Source: Bursaphelenchus xylophilus (taxonomy: Eukaryota > Nematoda > Chromadorea > Rhabditida > Aphelenchoididae). Taken from it: 64,000 nucleotides of DNA. This document shows, in pieces, positions 1 through 11,400 of this stretch. A program made the translations under genes and the position numbers. The notes under the pieces were generated by a model. It ran no database searches and was not told the origin of the DNA. It saw nothing but the letters and a program-made list of their open reading frames with translations. The DNA is taken from positions 12,028,001 to 12,092,000 of the forward strand of contig CAJFCV020000003.1 in assembly GCA_904066235.2 (NCBI GenBank), read 5' to 3'. Position 1 is the first letter of the stretch. The number at the start of each line of letters is the position of its first letter.

Positions 1-1333
1 AACGCAGCATTCGCGAGACATTCAGAGCCTGAATGACGTCAAGAGGAACTATTCCAAGGAGCTCACCGAACGCCAAGCTCAAATCCAACGTCTCAAGGAT
101 CAGCTGGAAGAGAAGTCGAACCTCCTGAAGAAGGCCGAGACCGACAAAAAGGCCCAACGCGACGCCCACTCCAAGCTACAGGAACGCGCGCGTCAGGCCG
201 AGATTCAGAACATTGAACTGAAGACGGAGCATGCGCTGAGCAAGCTGGAAAGAGCCCGTGCCGACTCGGAGGCACGCGCCAAGGAATGCGAGGTCCGCCT
301 GGGCCACAACGACCTGAACGAGGAGGAACGCTCGGCCATCACCAAGGACATGGAGACCTGGAAGAAGACCAAGGCCGAATGTATGAAACTCATCGACGAA
401 TTGAACAAAGAAACTGCCAAACACATTGAAATGGTCAAGGAGGGAAAACAGCCCAGTCAACTGCCCAAAATGAACATCCCCAAGCCCCCGCCCTACCCGG
501 TCACCTCGCCCCTACCACCGATTCGACTGGTCCGCGAACCCGTCCATCCAACCCCAATGACCTCGGCTCCAATCCCGAACAAGTTCAGCCAACCGGCGCC
601 GAACAGCCAGCAGATCTCCCCACCGGTCCAACTCCCCCATCACAATGTCCCCCATGTCCAACCGTCCGCATTCCGCAGCATGGCCGCCATGAGTGGCCCT
701 CATCCACCTCCATTCGGACCGAATGGCCCTGTCCCCGCTCCTGTTGGCGCCCCACCCTTTGGAAACGGCTCAATTCACAATCAACACATGGCTCCATACA
801 TGAACCAACAACGCGCCCCCAATATGATGTTCCAACCCAACAGCATGCAAGCACCCATCGGCTCGAGGCATCAGCAGATCCAAGAACCTCTGATCAATAA
901 GTTTGAGCAGTTTGAACATTTCCCGGACACGAATCGAACTCCTTTCAACCCAACTAGATCTTGCACTCCAGCTGAATTGGAACAGTTTGAAAAGATGAGA
1001 AATGTGAGATCGCTATGGGAAAAGGACCTGCCCAGCTCGTCAGCCAGTGTTGGAGGCCCTATCAGCACGGGTAAGATATTTTTGAATAGTTTTTTTTTTG
1101 AAATTTAGATCCGAAGTTTATCACGGACAGCAATGAAAAATCTATTTCCAGCCCCTGTGAACGACCCCGTCGCCTCGGTGGCCCAGTCCGTCGCCCAATC
1201 TGCCAAATTCTTCCCACCATCCAACTTTGACTTCCCGAAGCCGGCCGCAACGAACACCACGGAGCCCGGCGTCGCCGACATCCTCCGCAACACCTGGGGA
1301 GACTCGATTTGGTCCTTCAACAACCACAACTAA
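1..1333 (+). CDS. Coiled-coil and proline-rich protein, C-terminal 416 residues (partial)
   Basis: The frame is open from the window edge (codons from position 2), so the N-terminus lies outside. Exon 1 runs to 1070, followed by a GTAAGA donor; the 81-bp intron ends in a TTTCCAG acceptor and exon 2 is 1152-1333, ending in TAA. The codon split by the intron (g|cc, Ala) keeps the frame. The first ~140 residues are Lys/Glu/Gln/Arg-rich with heptad-like leucines, a convincing coiled coil; the next ~170 are Pro/Asn/Met-rich and look disordered; the tail ends in GDSIWSFNNHN. I do not recognise the family. It may be a scaffold or RNP-associated protein, but that is only inferred from composition. 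Codon use is GC-rich compared with the flanking repeats, as expected for a real exon. Confidence 0.85.
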
Positions 1334-1457
1334 ACGTCGCCGACTTTTTTTCCTCTCTCCATCTTTTGAGATGCTCGATTTGTTTCTTTCGAAGGTTTGA
1401 AATGTTTTCCCAATGTCTATTATGTTTGTTATTAATGTAAACACGATTTTAATTAGA

Positions 1458-1463
1458 TTAAAA
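1458..1463 (+). terminator. Possible poly(A) signal (ATTAAA) of the coiled-coil gene
   Basis: ATTAAA lies 125 bp after the stop codon in AT-rich sequence. It is the nearest good variant of AATAAA; no better one is seen. Confidence 0.35.
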
Positions 1464-2108
1464 GGTAATTAGTCATTTCATCCGATGAATTGGTCTTTTT
1501 CCCAAATATCTGTCATGGTCAATATCGATTTTTGTCTGAAATACGAGTTTTTTGAGGAGAATTGGGACTTTGAAGGGATGGAGAGCAAGTGTAATGTCTT
1601 GTTAGAGATTATCTTGCTTTTTCCAAGCCTTTAAGATTCTTTTTTATCCCTAAAAATTACTCGTATAAGCCTGCGAAGGCGTCCGCCGAATCCAGTCAAA
1701 CCGCCGATTTCAAGAACCTCCCAATCGCATTGTATTGTACGTCGTACTCTACTGTCTGCCTGCTTCACATCCCCCAAGCTTCCATAACTTATTGCAAGCT
1801 TCCTTTTTCTTTGCACCGCCGCGCAAATGGACCATAATTTTGAGGATTTTCGAGTCCGAACACCTCAAAATCTCTGTCCCCCAAATTTTCCACCCGGATT
1901 TTTGGGGCGTTTAGTCGCCGAAACGCCCCCCGAACAAAAGCCCGTCGCCAAATTCTAACCGTCTGTTGAGAGTCTGAATATTCAAATTCTGTTGTCCAGA
2001 AAGTCCTGTCGTTCGCCCGAGTTTTTATCGAGATTTCTCGTCTCAACCCCCGCACCCGCCTTGATTCAAAAACAATGTTTGATTTCTTCCAAAAAGTTTT
2101 TAAACCCC
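1464..2108. other. Intergenic region between convergent genes
   Basis: No coding model could be supported on either strand; open frames here lack splice partners and recognisable composition. A GC-rich stretch (about 1815-2060) contains a perfect 9-bp hairpin at 1904-1929 (GGGGCGTTT paired with AAACGCCCC, 8-nt loop), function unknown. Confidence 0.5.
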
Positions 2109-2114
2109 TTTATT
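2109..2114 (-). terminator. Poly(A) signal AATAAA of the secreted Cys-rich gene
   Basis: TTTATT on the plus strand reads AATAAA on the minus strand, 130 bp after the TAA at 2242-2244. Confidence 0.5.
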
Positions 2115-2241
2115 GAAATATTATTTACAATATAAATTTGTTAATTTCTTTGGACGTGGTTTGAGTTGCGCTTGATTTTTTTCATTTTTCACTGAACTTT
2201 CGAGATTTTTTTCATTTTTCACTGAACTTTAGGAACTATTG

Positions 2242-3921
2242 TTACTTTTGAAAGCAGGAGAAACAATGCTTCCCACGCCAAGATAAACACTCAACACAAC
2301 GACGTTGTTGGGCCTGAAATCAAAGTTTAGAGGCGCATTGATCATTGAATGGGCTGAATTGAAGGGGAAATCAAAGGATCCTCAAGAATGGAGGTGTCTG
2401 TTTTTGGTGTTTATTGTTTTTAATGTCGGCGAAATTTCGAGAGAAGGTAGCCAAAAGGTTCCAGCAAAATTCTAGCGAAAAGTTGCGTACGTAGGAGCTG
2501 TAAAAGTCTGGCAATTTTGCACATTTATTGTGCCTGGACGTAATATCAATTCATAGGTATATTGGCTCGCGCTTTGGACCTCGGCGATTGGAGGAAAGGA
2601 CATTCGAGAAAGGGGACGATTGGGACGTAAAGAGACTTCTTTTGTCGCCCTGTTTGCTAGCTAAATGCCAAATTCCGTTGTCCAGGGGCCAATGCGCTAT
2701 CTGAAAGGTTGCTGAAAATCATAGGGCGCAGCTCGGAGAACTTGCACGGGCGCAGCTCGCGTCTTGGGCGCAGCTCGAAAAAAAGCTGAAACTTAGCTCC
2801 GGCGAGCTGCTGAACGTTGTTTTCCGAGCTGCGCCCTACAATTTTCAGCTAACTTTCAGCAAACTTTCAGTTAGCGCATTGGCCCCAGCCCCTCAAAACC
2901 TTGGATCTTCCCATTTACGGGTAGTCATACTCTCAGTTTTCCCAGCTAGCTCTTGAACAAATATTTAGTGTGGGGTTGAGTAGCTGGCTGAGCAAACTAA
3001 GAGTATGGCTAACCGATAATGGAAAGATACAAGATCTTGAGGGTTTGGACAAGCGAATTTGGCATTTAGTTAGCCAGCAGGGCGGTAAAAGAAGTTTCTT
3101 TATGTTTCTTGTCCTCGAATGTCCTTTCCTCCAATTGCTGGGGTCTAAAGCGCTAGCCAATATGCCTAGGAATTGATATTAGGTCTATGCACAATGAACG
3201 TGCAAAATTGACCGACTTTTGCCGTTCCTACGGATGCAACTTTTCGCTGAAATTTTGGTGGAGCATTTTGGATACCTTCTCTCGAAATTTCGCTGACATT
3301 AAAAGCAATAAACGCCAAAAATTGTCGCCTCCATTCTCGAGCATGCTAACTTGTGATTTCCCCCTCGATTCTTCCCATTGAATGCAGGACTGTCGCCTTT
3401 TTCTAGTCCAAGACAATGCAAACTTACGTTTGTTTGGATCCAATCACAAAACCAATGACATTCGTCGACCCAATCTTTGCAAATTGTTCGGAAACACTTG
3501 TTCGCAATCACATCTTGCGGCACAGACGGTGACGGACGCTAAAATCATTGATTCTTTTGTCGTAAAACCCCTCAACGCCTACCTTGACCGATGGCTCCCA
3601 TTGAATGACCATCCCGCTTGATGGAGGGCTTGTTGTCGTAGTCATTTTGATACTAACCGGCCGTAGAGTCGTACTCTTTGCCGTAACAGGAGCTAAACTT
3701 GGCTGCACAAACTTGGGTCGACTGTCAATCGAGCCCGCCGCTGCAACCGGCACCACATTGTTCGTCAGCGTCCATGGTGCGCAGGGAATTGCGGTGGTTG
3801 TGGGGACGGGAGCAAAAGTAAGAGGAGGCAGAAAAAACCCTCCAAAATCATAGCCTTGCGAGCGGATTTTCGGCAGAAATAAAAGTAGTCCCAGAAACGC
3901 GCTACACACTTGGAATGACAT
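2242..3921 (-). CDS. Small secreted Cys-rich protein, 173 residues, three exons
   Basis: Exon 1 is 3921-3583 (ATG at 3921). A 44-bp intron follows (GTAGGC donor, ATTTTAG acceptor), then exon 2 at 3538-3428, then an intron of about 1.1 kb (GTAAGT donor, GATTTCAG acceptor) and a 24-codon exon 3 at 2313-2242 ending in TAA. All junctions are phase 0. The N-terminus is a classical signal peptide (MSFQVCSAFLGLLLFLP). The middle is Thr/Pro/Ser/Val-rich and may be O-glycosylated. The C-terminal 60 residues carry eight cysteines: CFRTIC, DECHWFC, then CVEC and CFSC from exon 3. Exons 2 and 3 agree in style, which supports the join. I know no family for it; a nematode-specific secreted peptide is the most likely description. 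The large intron holds a fold-back element at 2343-3384. Confidence 0.7.
2343..3384. mobile_element. Fold-back (long inverted repeat) element in an intron
   Basis: The two halves are imperfect inverted copies of each other: 2343-2685 plus 2888-2945 pair with 2976-3384. The outer ends match as CATTSAATGGG. Identity between arms looks about 80 percent by eye, so it is old. No coding capacity is seen. The left arm is split by a younger element at 2686-2885. No clear target duplication is visible. Confidence 0.75.
2686..2885. mobile_element. 200-bp MITE nested in the fold-back left arm, CAG duplication
   Basis: Termini GGGCCAATGCGCTA / TAGCGCATTGGCCC are inverted, flanked by CAG at 2683-2685 and 2886-2888. 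The other arm of the host fold-back lacks the insertion, giving an empty-site comparison. The interior contains repeated GGGCGCAGCTC words. A 3-bp duplication fits Harbinger- or CACTA-type elements, but the superfamily is not decided. Confidence 0.75.
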
Positions 3922-3963
3922 CACAAATCGAAATGTCGAGAGTCTTCCGCTCGGCGTTAGTCT

Positions 3964-4224
3964 TCAAATCCGTCTAATCAGCGGGTGATCGAAATGGGGT
4001 TTCATTTTTGCATACGAAATCACTGCAAACAACAACGGCGACCTTGGAAATTCGCGGAGAGAGCGCCCGTTTCCAATATTTTCATCCACTTCGTTATCCC
4101 AACACGCATTTCGCAGGTCGTAAGCCGGCCCGTGAACTGGGTCTAATCCGGCGAAAGCGGTTGAGTAACCGGCCCAGGTTACGGCTTGGAACGAAGTGTA
4201 TGGCATTGAAACGAATACAAGACT
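3964..4224 (-). CDS. Doubtful small gene or last exon
   Basis: An open stretch follows a good acceptor (TTTTTTCTACAG before 4224) and ends in TGA at 3964. If the acceptor is a trans-splice site, translation could begin at the ATG at 4206 (MPYTSFQAV), giving about 80 residues; otherwise this is the last exon of a gene whose earlier exons are not visible. It ends only 43 bp before the ATG of the Cys-rich gene on the same strand, so an operon-like arrangement is possible. No family recognised. Confidence 0.35.
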   Translation of the reverse strand, partial: SLVFVSMPYTSFQAVTWAGYSTAFAGLDPVHGPAYDLRNACWDNEVDENIGNGRSLREFPRSPLLFAVISYAKMKPHFDHPLIRRI

Positions 4225-4340
4225 CTGTAGAAAAAATTGCAATGAAATAAAAAATGTAATCGTTGTAAAAGGGGTTCGTTGTATGGGGATTCATTTTCGA
4301 GCTTCAGATTAACTCCCAAGACCACTGAAATTTTGCTATT

Positions 4341-4941
4341 AGTCTGTCGGGAAAGTAATGAGCACTCTGTCGCATCGAAAATTGCATCGTCGCCGAGAAA
4401 AAAAAATGAGAAAGGAGTTGTGGAAAAATCAGATCGCATCCGGAGTTGAGTCCGTGACAGTTTAGGTCAACACAAAATCAATCCAGACGAGATGCGAGAC
4501 AGGCAGAGAGAGACTAAAAAATGGTTGTAGGAGGTGCGTTACGAGGACTGGCAAGGCCGTTGGACTCTCCGCTGAGACTTGGCGAAGACTTTGCAAAAAC
4601 CTCCGGTTTGCACCGTGCATTTGAAATTTTTTCTTTTTGTCAGGGCGCTCTGTGCACTTTGTTTTTTTCGCACTGTGCAAACTCTTTTCAAGTGTTTTTG
4701 CACTGTGCACTTGGCTCGTTGCTCGAAATCGCTTCAGGAACGTCGCAGCGACACTGTGCAAAATTTGCTTTTGTCGCGCGATGTTTCGGAGTCTGTCGGG
4801 AAAATAATGAACATAATGTGGCTGCGCCGATTCGTGTCGCTGAAGTGAAAAGCAATTTGATTTTGGCGCGACAAAATTCATTTTCTCGGCGATGCGATTT
4901 TGGATGCGGCATTTCGCTCATTATTTTCCCGACAGACTGAT
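4341..4941. mobile_element. Family A MITE remnants with a small family D dyad block
   Basis: A left end (AGTCTGTCGGGAAAGTAATG) begins at 4341. A second, complete 150-bp copy lies at 4790-4941 with inverted ends. Between them (4600-4770) are several GCACNGTGC dyads, some degenerate. It probably records one element split by later insertions. Confidence 0.65.
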
Positions 4942-5476
4942 CAAATTGAAGAAATCCAAACTTTTACCAAAAACTCAAAAAATCTTAGACTCTGAGACCT
5001 ACCGGCAAGTTTTACAGTGCTGTTTTACCTCTCAATCGCCCCTAATTGCCTGTTTCCTTTTCGTTTTCTTTTTTCTACCGTAATTGAGATTGTGAATTGC
5101 GAGGAACCGAGTTAAATTGATTTTCCATCGGCTCTTGCGCTCGTCAGCTGAAGAAATTGGGAAGTGGAAAACACGTTTCGCGCGTTCCTCCTCCAGGAAC
5201 GACGTTATGGATTTTTTCGGGTGATCTTTGCGAAATTTGACTTTTCAACTTCGCCCAAATTCAACGCCTCCGGCTCCCTATGCTCAGCTAAACTTGCAAT
5301 TTTTTGTGGGGCAATATGAGCGGGGACCGTCCGTTTGTTTGCATAGACCTACTTTCGAATGGTGCGTGATTTCAAATCCAATAAATTTTAGAGTCCAACT
5401 TTTAAATTGGTCAACAGAGAGGCTGGTATTGCTGCGTCTCGAAATTCGCTTTTACTCAGCGTTTTGTAGTGGCTAA
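4942..5476. other. Upstream region of the peptide transporter
   Basis: No repeats of the recognised families and no supported gene. It should contain the transporter promoter. No convincing TATA box or acceptor adjacent to the ATG at 5477 could be identified. Confidence 0.4.
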
Positions 5477-8400
5477 ATGAGCAAGAAGAAGCTGTCCAAT
5501 GCCGAGCTGATCAATGAGGGTAAGGGTAAGCATGGGTGCAAACCGGGCCAGCCCGGGCCGCAGGCCCGGGCTGGCCCGGTTTTGAAATTTTTTTTTTTTT
5601 TTTAAAGAAATTTTTATACTAGGTTGGAAAGAAAGAAAGCGCGAAATGAAAGGAAAATTATGGCAAATTTTCGCAAAATGTAAAAAAATTGGCAAAACCT
5701 AGGTACATAAGGTCACTTACGTTCGCTATCACAGTGTGTTCGAAAAAATGAAAAATTCTATCGAAAAAGCGTATTTTTTCCTTTTTTCCAGGCAAAGTTC
5801 AGATTTCAAAAAAACCGGGCCGGGCCGGGCCTTAAAATCGAAGCCCGGAGTTGGGCCGAGAAATTAGTCGGCCCGGGCCGGAAAGTTTTGCAAAGCCCGG
5901 CCCGGAGCCATGCCTAGGTAAGGGAGGGAAAATTACCAGGGAGTTGCGTTACTAGTCTGTTCGCAAAGTGGGGCGATTTCTGCGACATGCGCTGTGGGAA
6001 AACAAGTTCTCTCTGCACTGTGAAAATTTGTTGTTTTTTTGCACCGTGCAATAGGCTTTTTTGGCTGTCGCTCGCACCCTGGACTAGCATACGAAATTTT
6101 TTGTCCAGGATAAGGTTGTTGGTTGCCTTTGCTTCCTGTTGCTTCGGAGGATCGGAGCAAGTCGGTGAAAGCACCGTAGCCAATGGTTTTCTGCCATCTT
6201 TAAGCACTTCTCATCGAAAAAATCAAGTCATCACTTTGACTGTACTACTTAAGACAAACAAGTGAAGATTATGAAAAATGAATTGGATTTTCTCAATCAG
6301 CCCATAAACGGAAAAAATTTTAGGTTCCCATTATCAGTCTGTCGGAGAAATAATGATCTGCGCCAATCGCTTCGCTGAAGTGAAAAGCAATTTGATTTTG
6401 CCGCGACAAAATTCATTTTCTCGGCGATGCGATTTTCGATGCGACAAAGTACTCATTATTTTCCCGACTGACTATAAATTTTCACAGCTGCTTTTCATTT
6501 TGTTCAGCTTCCACGTCAGACAATGCCAATCCCTCAAACTACAGGAAGCCAGCCGAATCCTGGGCCGAGATCTGGAAGGAATGGCCGAAGTGCACCTTCT
6601 GCATATTGTCCAATGAGTTTTGCGAACGTTTCTCCTACTATGGAATGCGAACCGTCTTGACGTTATACTTTCTGAACGTTCTTCAGTTCACGGATCGAAC
6701 TGCTACAATTTGCTTTCAAAGTTTCGTCATCGCCTGCTATTTCCTGCCACTGTTTGGTTCGGTGCTGGCCGATGGGTACATCGGGAAGTTTTGGTAGGTT
6801 TGGGAGGAAAGAATGATAAAAAATACTTATTAGGGAAGTGTACAAGCCATGGAAAGCTTGTAAACTTCCCTAGTTAGGGAAAAGGGGTGAAAATTTTTGT
6901 TTGTAATAGTAATAATTGAAGAGTTTTGTTTTACGGAAGTTCATTTTGGCCTGAAAGTGACTTTTGAGCCATTGAAATTGGCTGCACGCAAGTTTCGTGG
7001 TGCATGTGTCAAAAACATTAACAGGGGAAGTACTCCAAGTGCGACGCTCAGATTTTCTTTAAATTTTGCACACACGTCGGGTATGGACTAAATCTCAATT
7101 CCTGAAAGTTTTAGCTCGCGCTTTGCGGGCGCCGCCGAGATATCGCACGATTTATGCCGCCGAGAGAGCACGCTAAACGTGGAGAGCGGTCAGAGAGAAA
7201 AGCGCTTTTTGGCCATAACTTTGGCAGTTTCGTGCGGAAAAATTTGATTTTTTGTGGAAACATTATCCTTTACGGTAGAAATAGGCATGAAATTTTTCGA
7301 GGCGAAATTCGGCAAAAAGTCCAAAATTTTGGCCGACTTTTTATCTAAAAATCTCGATTGTTTGAGATTTTTAGATTTAGAAAAAATTGTTCTAAATTTG
7401 TGCCAAGTTTCATCAAAATCTGAGCGTCGCACTTGGAGTACTTCCCCTGGAAAAAAAACAGTTTAGGGCAACTTATGGTGTGGATTGATAATAAAATCTA
7501 ACCGTTTCTTTTTTGATTTTTTCTTTCTCTGCTTCAACAGTAAGGTAGTAATTCTTGAAAGCACTTCTCATCGAAAAAATCAAATTATTAGTTATTTACT
7601 GTACTATACTTAAGACTAATGAAGGTTGGGGAAAATAAATTGGATTTTCTAAGTCAGCACGGTTGATTTCCCTACGCCTTTCAGATCTCGCTGAGCGTAG
7701 AAAAATTTTTGGTTCCCATTAATATTCTGTCGGGAAAATAATGAGCACTCTGTCGCATCGAAAATCGCGTCGAATTATAAATTGTGTCGCGGCAAAATCA
7801 ACTTGCCTTTCACTGCAGCGACACGGCTAGCTCAGTGAAATTGTACTCATTATTTTTCCGACAGACTGATAGTCGCCTTTCCCACATTTTGCCTCATCCA
7901 TTTTTAGGACGATTGTGATCCTCTCGCTCCTCTACACCCTTGGCCAGATAACCCTTGCCGCCGCGTCCGCTTTCACCACCACCTCCTTCTACCATCCATG
8001 GCTGGACCTGCTCGGTCTCGGAGTGATCGCGCTGGGGACCGGAGGCATAAAGCCGTGCGTCTCGCCCTTTGGCGGCGATCAGTTCGAGCCGCACCAAACC
8101 CGGATGATATCGCTCTTCTTCTCCGCCTTCTACTTCATAATCAACTGTGGCGCCATGCTGTCGTCGATCGTATCGCCGCTGTTTCGGGCCCACTCCTGCC
8201 TCGGCCACGACAGCTGCTACCCGCTGGCGTTCGGCGTGCCGGCGGCGTTGATGATCACCGCGACGGCTGTGTTCATGGTGGGCAGCAAGTGGTACAAGAA
8301 GAATCCACCGAGCTCGAATATCTTTTCGGACGTGCTCTTTGTGGTTCGAGTAAGCGGGAATTTTGAACTTATCAGGCTGTCGGGAAAATCGTTGCGGCAG

Positions 8401-11400
8401 AACTCTCCCCCTTTTCTGAACTTTCCCTCAATCTGAACTCTTCCCCTTTCAAATTGAAAAAAAAAATTCATCGTATAAGATGTCATACCTAATTTTTCTC
8501 AATTTGAAAAAATTTTTCATCGTATAAGATGTCACACCTCGTTCTTTCAATTTGAAAAAAAATTCCATCGTATAACATGTCACACCTCGTTTTTTCAATT
8601 TAAAAAAGATTCCATCGTATAACATGTCACACCTCGTTTTTTCAATTTTCAAACTGGGGGAGTGTTCAAAAAGGGGGAGAGTTCAGATTGAGGGAAAGTT
8701 CAGAAAAGGGGGAGAGTTCAGGCTCAATCCGGGAAAATAATGAGCACGCTGTCGCATCGAAAATCGCATCGCCGCTGAGAAAATGAATTTTGTCGTGGCA
8801 AAATCAAATTTTCTTTTCATTGCAGCGGCGCGTTTGGCGCAGTGACGTTTTGCTCGTTATTTTCCCGACAAACTGATAGAAGAGCTCGAAATGAGACGCT
8901 CAGATTTTGATGTAACTTTTTTTCAAATTGAGAGTGATTTTTCTGATTGTAAGACATATGCCAGACTTCTAGTTCGCGATTTGCGAAAATAACCGAGATT
9001 TTTAGTCCAGAAGTTGCTCAAAGTGTGACACATTTTTGCGAATATTTGCGATAAAAATTTTCACGCCTATTTCTACCACAGCGTATAATGTTCCAACAAA
9101 AAACCGTATTTTAGATGATTAAAAAGCTGTTTTCGCTAACCGCTCTCCACATTTTGCGTACCCTCTCGGCCGCAAAGATCGTTGAATATCTCGACTTCCC
9201 CTCCCAATTTCGAGCTGAAATTTGTAGGAATTGATGTATAACCCAAGCCTAATATGTGTACAAAATTTCAAGAAAATCAGCGCGTCCCACTTTGAGTACC
9301 TCTCTTTTCAAATGCCGTCATCAAATTTTGAGACGAACATTTTATGACTGTCCTGCATTCATGTTTACCATTTCAATTTACAGAAAGCCCTGCAAAACAA
9401 AAAAACGTCGTTGAAAACGCATTCCCATTGGGTGGAATACTCGTTGGATGATCATGATTGCGACAAGGACGAGGAGTGCAAGAAATGGAAGAGGAGGGCA
9501 GGCTCGACTGAGTCTTGTTTCAGGGTGAGTTCACATCTTTTATCATATATATAACAGTCTGTCGGGAAAATAATGTGCATTCTTCGTTCCTTGGAATCGG
9601 CCGTCATCGCTTTGCGACGGCTAGCCGCGGCTGGCGATTTGGTGGCTGGACAAAACCGTATTATTTTCCCGACGGGCTGATAAAACAGAGACCTGAAAGC
9701 CCGGCCTATTTCAAGGTCAAGGTCGGGCCGGCCAGACATTTTTCAAAGCTTTTCGCAGCCCCAAAAGCCCTGTCTCGGGGTGCCTAAAGCTCCACTCGGC
9801 TAATTAGTGTGTACATCAGTCTGTCGGGAAAATAATGTGGATTCGTCGCAGAAAAATGTCTCGCCTCGTCGCAGTCGCGCCCCCAAATCTACCGTCATGG
9901 TTAGCCGTCGCAAAGCGATGATATATCCACATTATTTTCCCGACAAGCTGATACCTCTTCTCACTGTTAAAAAACAACAAATTAAGGCCGCATTTGTCGC
10001 GGATGTCCGGTCATTTCTCCGCATCTTGGTCATGTTCCTGCCTTTGCCCATGTTCTTTGCGCTCTACGACCAACAGGGCTCCAAATGGACCATTCAGGCG
10101 CTCCACATGGACCTTCGTATCTTCGGGGAGACAATAATTCTTCCGGATCAGATGCTCTCACTGAATGCTGTCCTAATCTTGATCTTCATCCCGTTGTTTC
10201 AAGTCATCATTTTTCCGGCGGTCGAAAAGGTCGCCAAAGTGACGTACGTTGATTTTTTCGAAATTTAGAAGGGAAGTATCGTGAGTGCGACGCTCAGGTT
10301 TCAAAAAAAATTGCTGACAACTTGGGTTATAGGTCACATATCAAATCTTGAAAATTTTAGCTTGCGCTTTGCAACTACAGCCGAGATATTCAAGTTTCCG
10401 ACGAGAGAGTATGAGAAATGCGGAGAGCGGTCAGAGAGAGAACACTTTTTGGCCGCATCTTTGCCAGTTTTGTGCGGAGAAAATTGATTTTTGGTGGAAA
10501 CATCACACTCTACGGTAGAAATAGACGTGAAACTTTTCATGCCAAAATTCATAAAAAAAAATTTGATTTTTCACCAAATTTCGACCTCAAAATCTCGCTC
10601 GTTTCTCCAAAGCGCGAGCTAGGAAGCTCGGATACACCTTTGAAAAAAAGTTTCATCAAAGTCTGAGCGTCGCATTTGTAGTAAATCTCTTGTTAGTGCA
10701 ACATAGAAGAGAAAAAGGTAAAGAAATTTTGCCTAATTTTTTACAATATTGTTATATTTTAGACCCTTGAGGAAGATGGTTTGTGGTGGACTACTTACAG
10801 TTGTCGCATTTTGCATCGCCGCGGTTGTTCAGATCAAGATTAACGTAAGCTAGAGAGATTAGTGACGGACCTGACAAAAAACGTACCATTTTGCATCCGG
10901 GAAGTATCAAGAAATGTGGCCAAATGCCTCCCTCTTCAACTAATCAAACTCCGTTTTGAACTCACAAAAAGAGCGGGTGCGCTTTTGAAATCGGAGTTTT
11001 TGCTTGGAGGTATTTTGCCACATTTTTTTGATACCTCTCGGACGCAAAATGATATGTTTTTTTGTCACTGGCCACTGTATATAGGTAGTATAATATGATT
11101 AAAAAATGAATTTCCAGGACTCTCTGCCAGAGCGAATAACCCCCGACACATCACATCTCTATACCGTAAACACACTGAGAAACTGCCAGTTTATCATCAA
11201 TTCCCACGAGCCCTTCGAAGATGAGATAATGAAATTTCCAAGCGGTGAACATACCTTTGAGTTTGGTTATGTGGGAGATGGCTGTGTCAAGAACTTGCCA
11301 ATAAGCCTTAAAACGACTTTGAAGAGTGGTCAAGGCTATGGCTTGATCCTGACGGAACAAGGGGTGCTATTCACTCCAGTTGAATTTAGAAAACCAACCG

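Noticed and set aside
1631..2055. Minus-strand frames (61 and 88 codons) downstream of the Cys-rich gene
   Set aside because: A final exon ending at 2242 with an AATAAA at 2109 closes that gene; these frames lack acceptors in phase.
3508..3924. Single-exon reading of the secreted protein ending RHRLCRKM
   Set aside because: Runs through a consensus 44-bp intron; splicing gives a Cys-patterned continuation in phase, and 3924 would be a GTG start.
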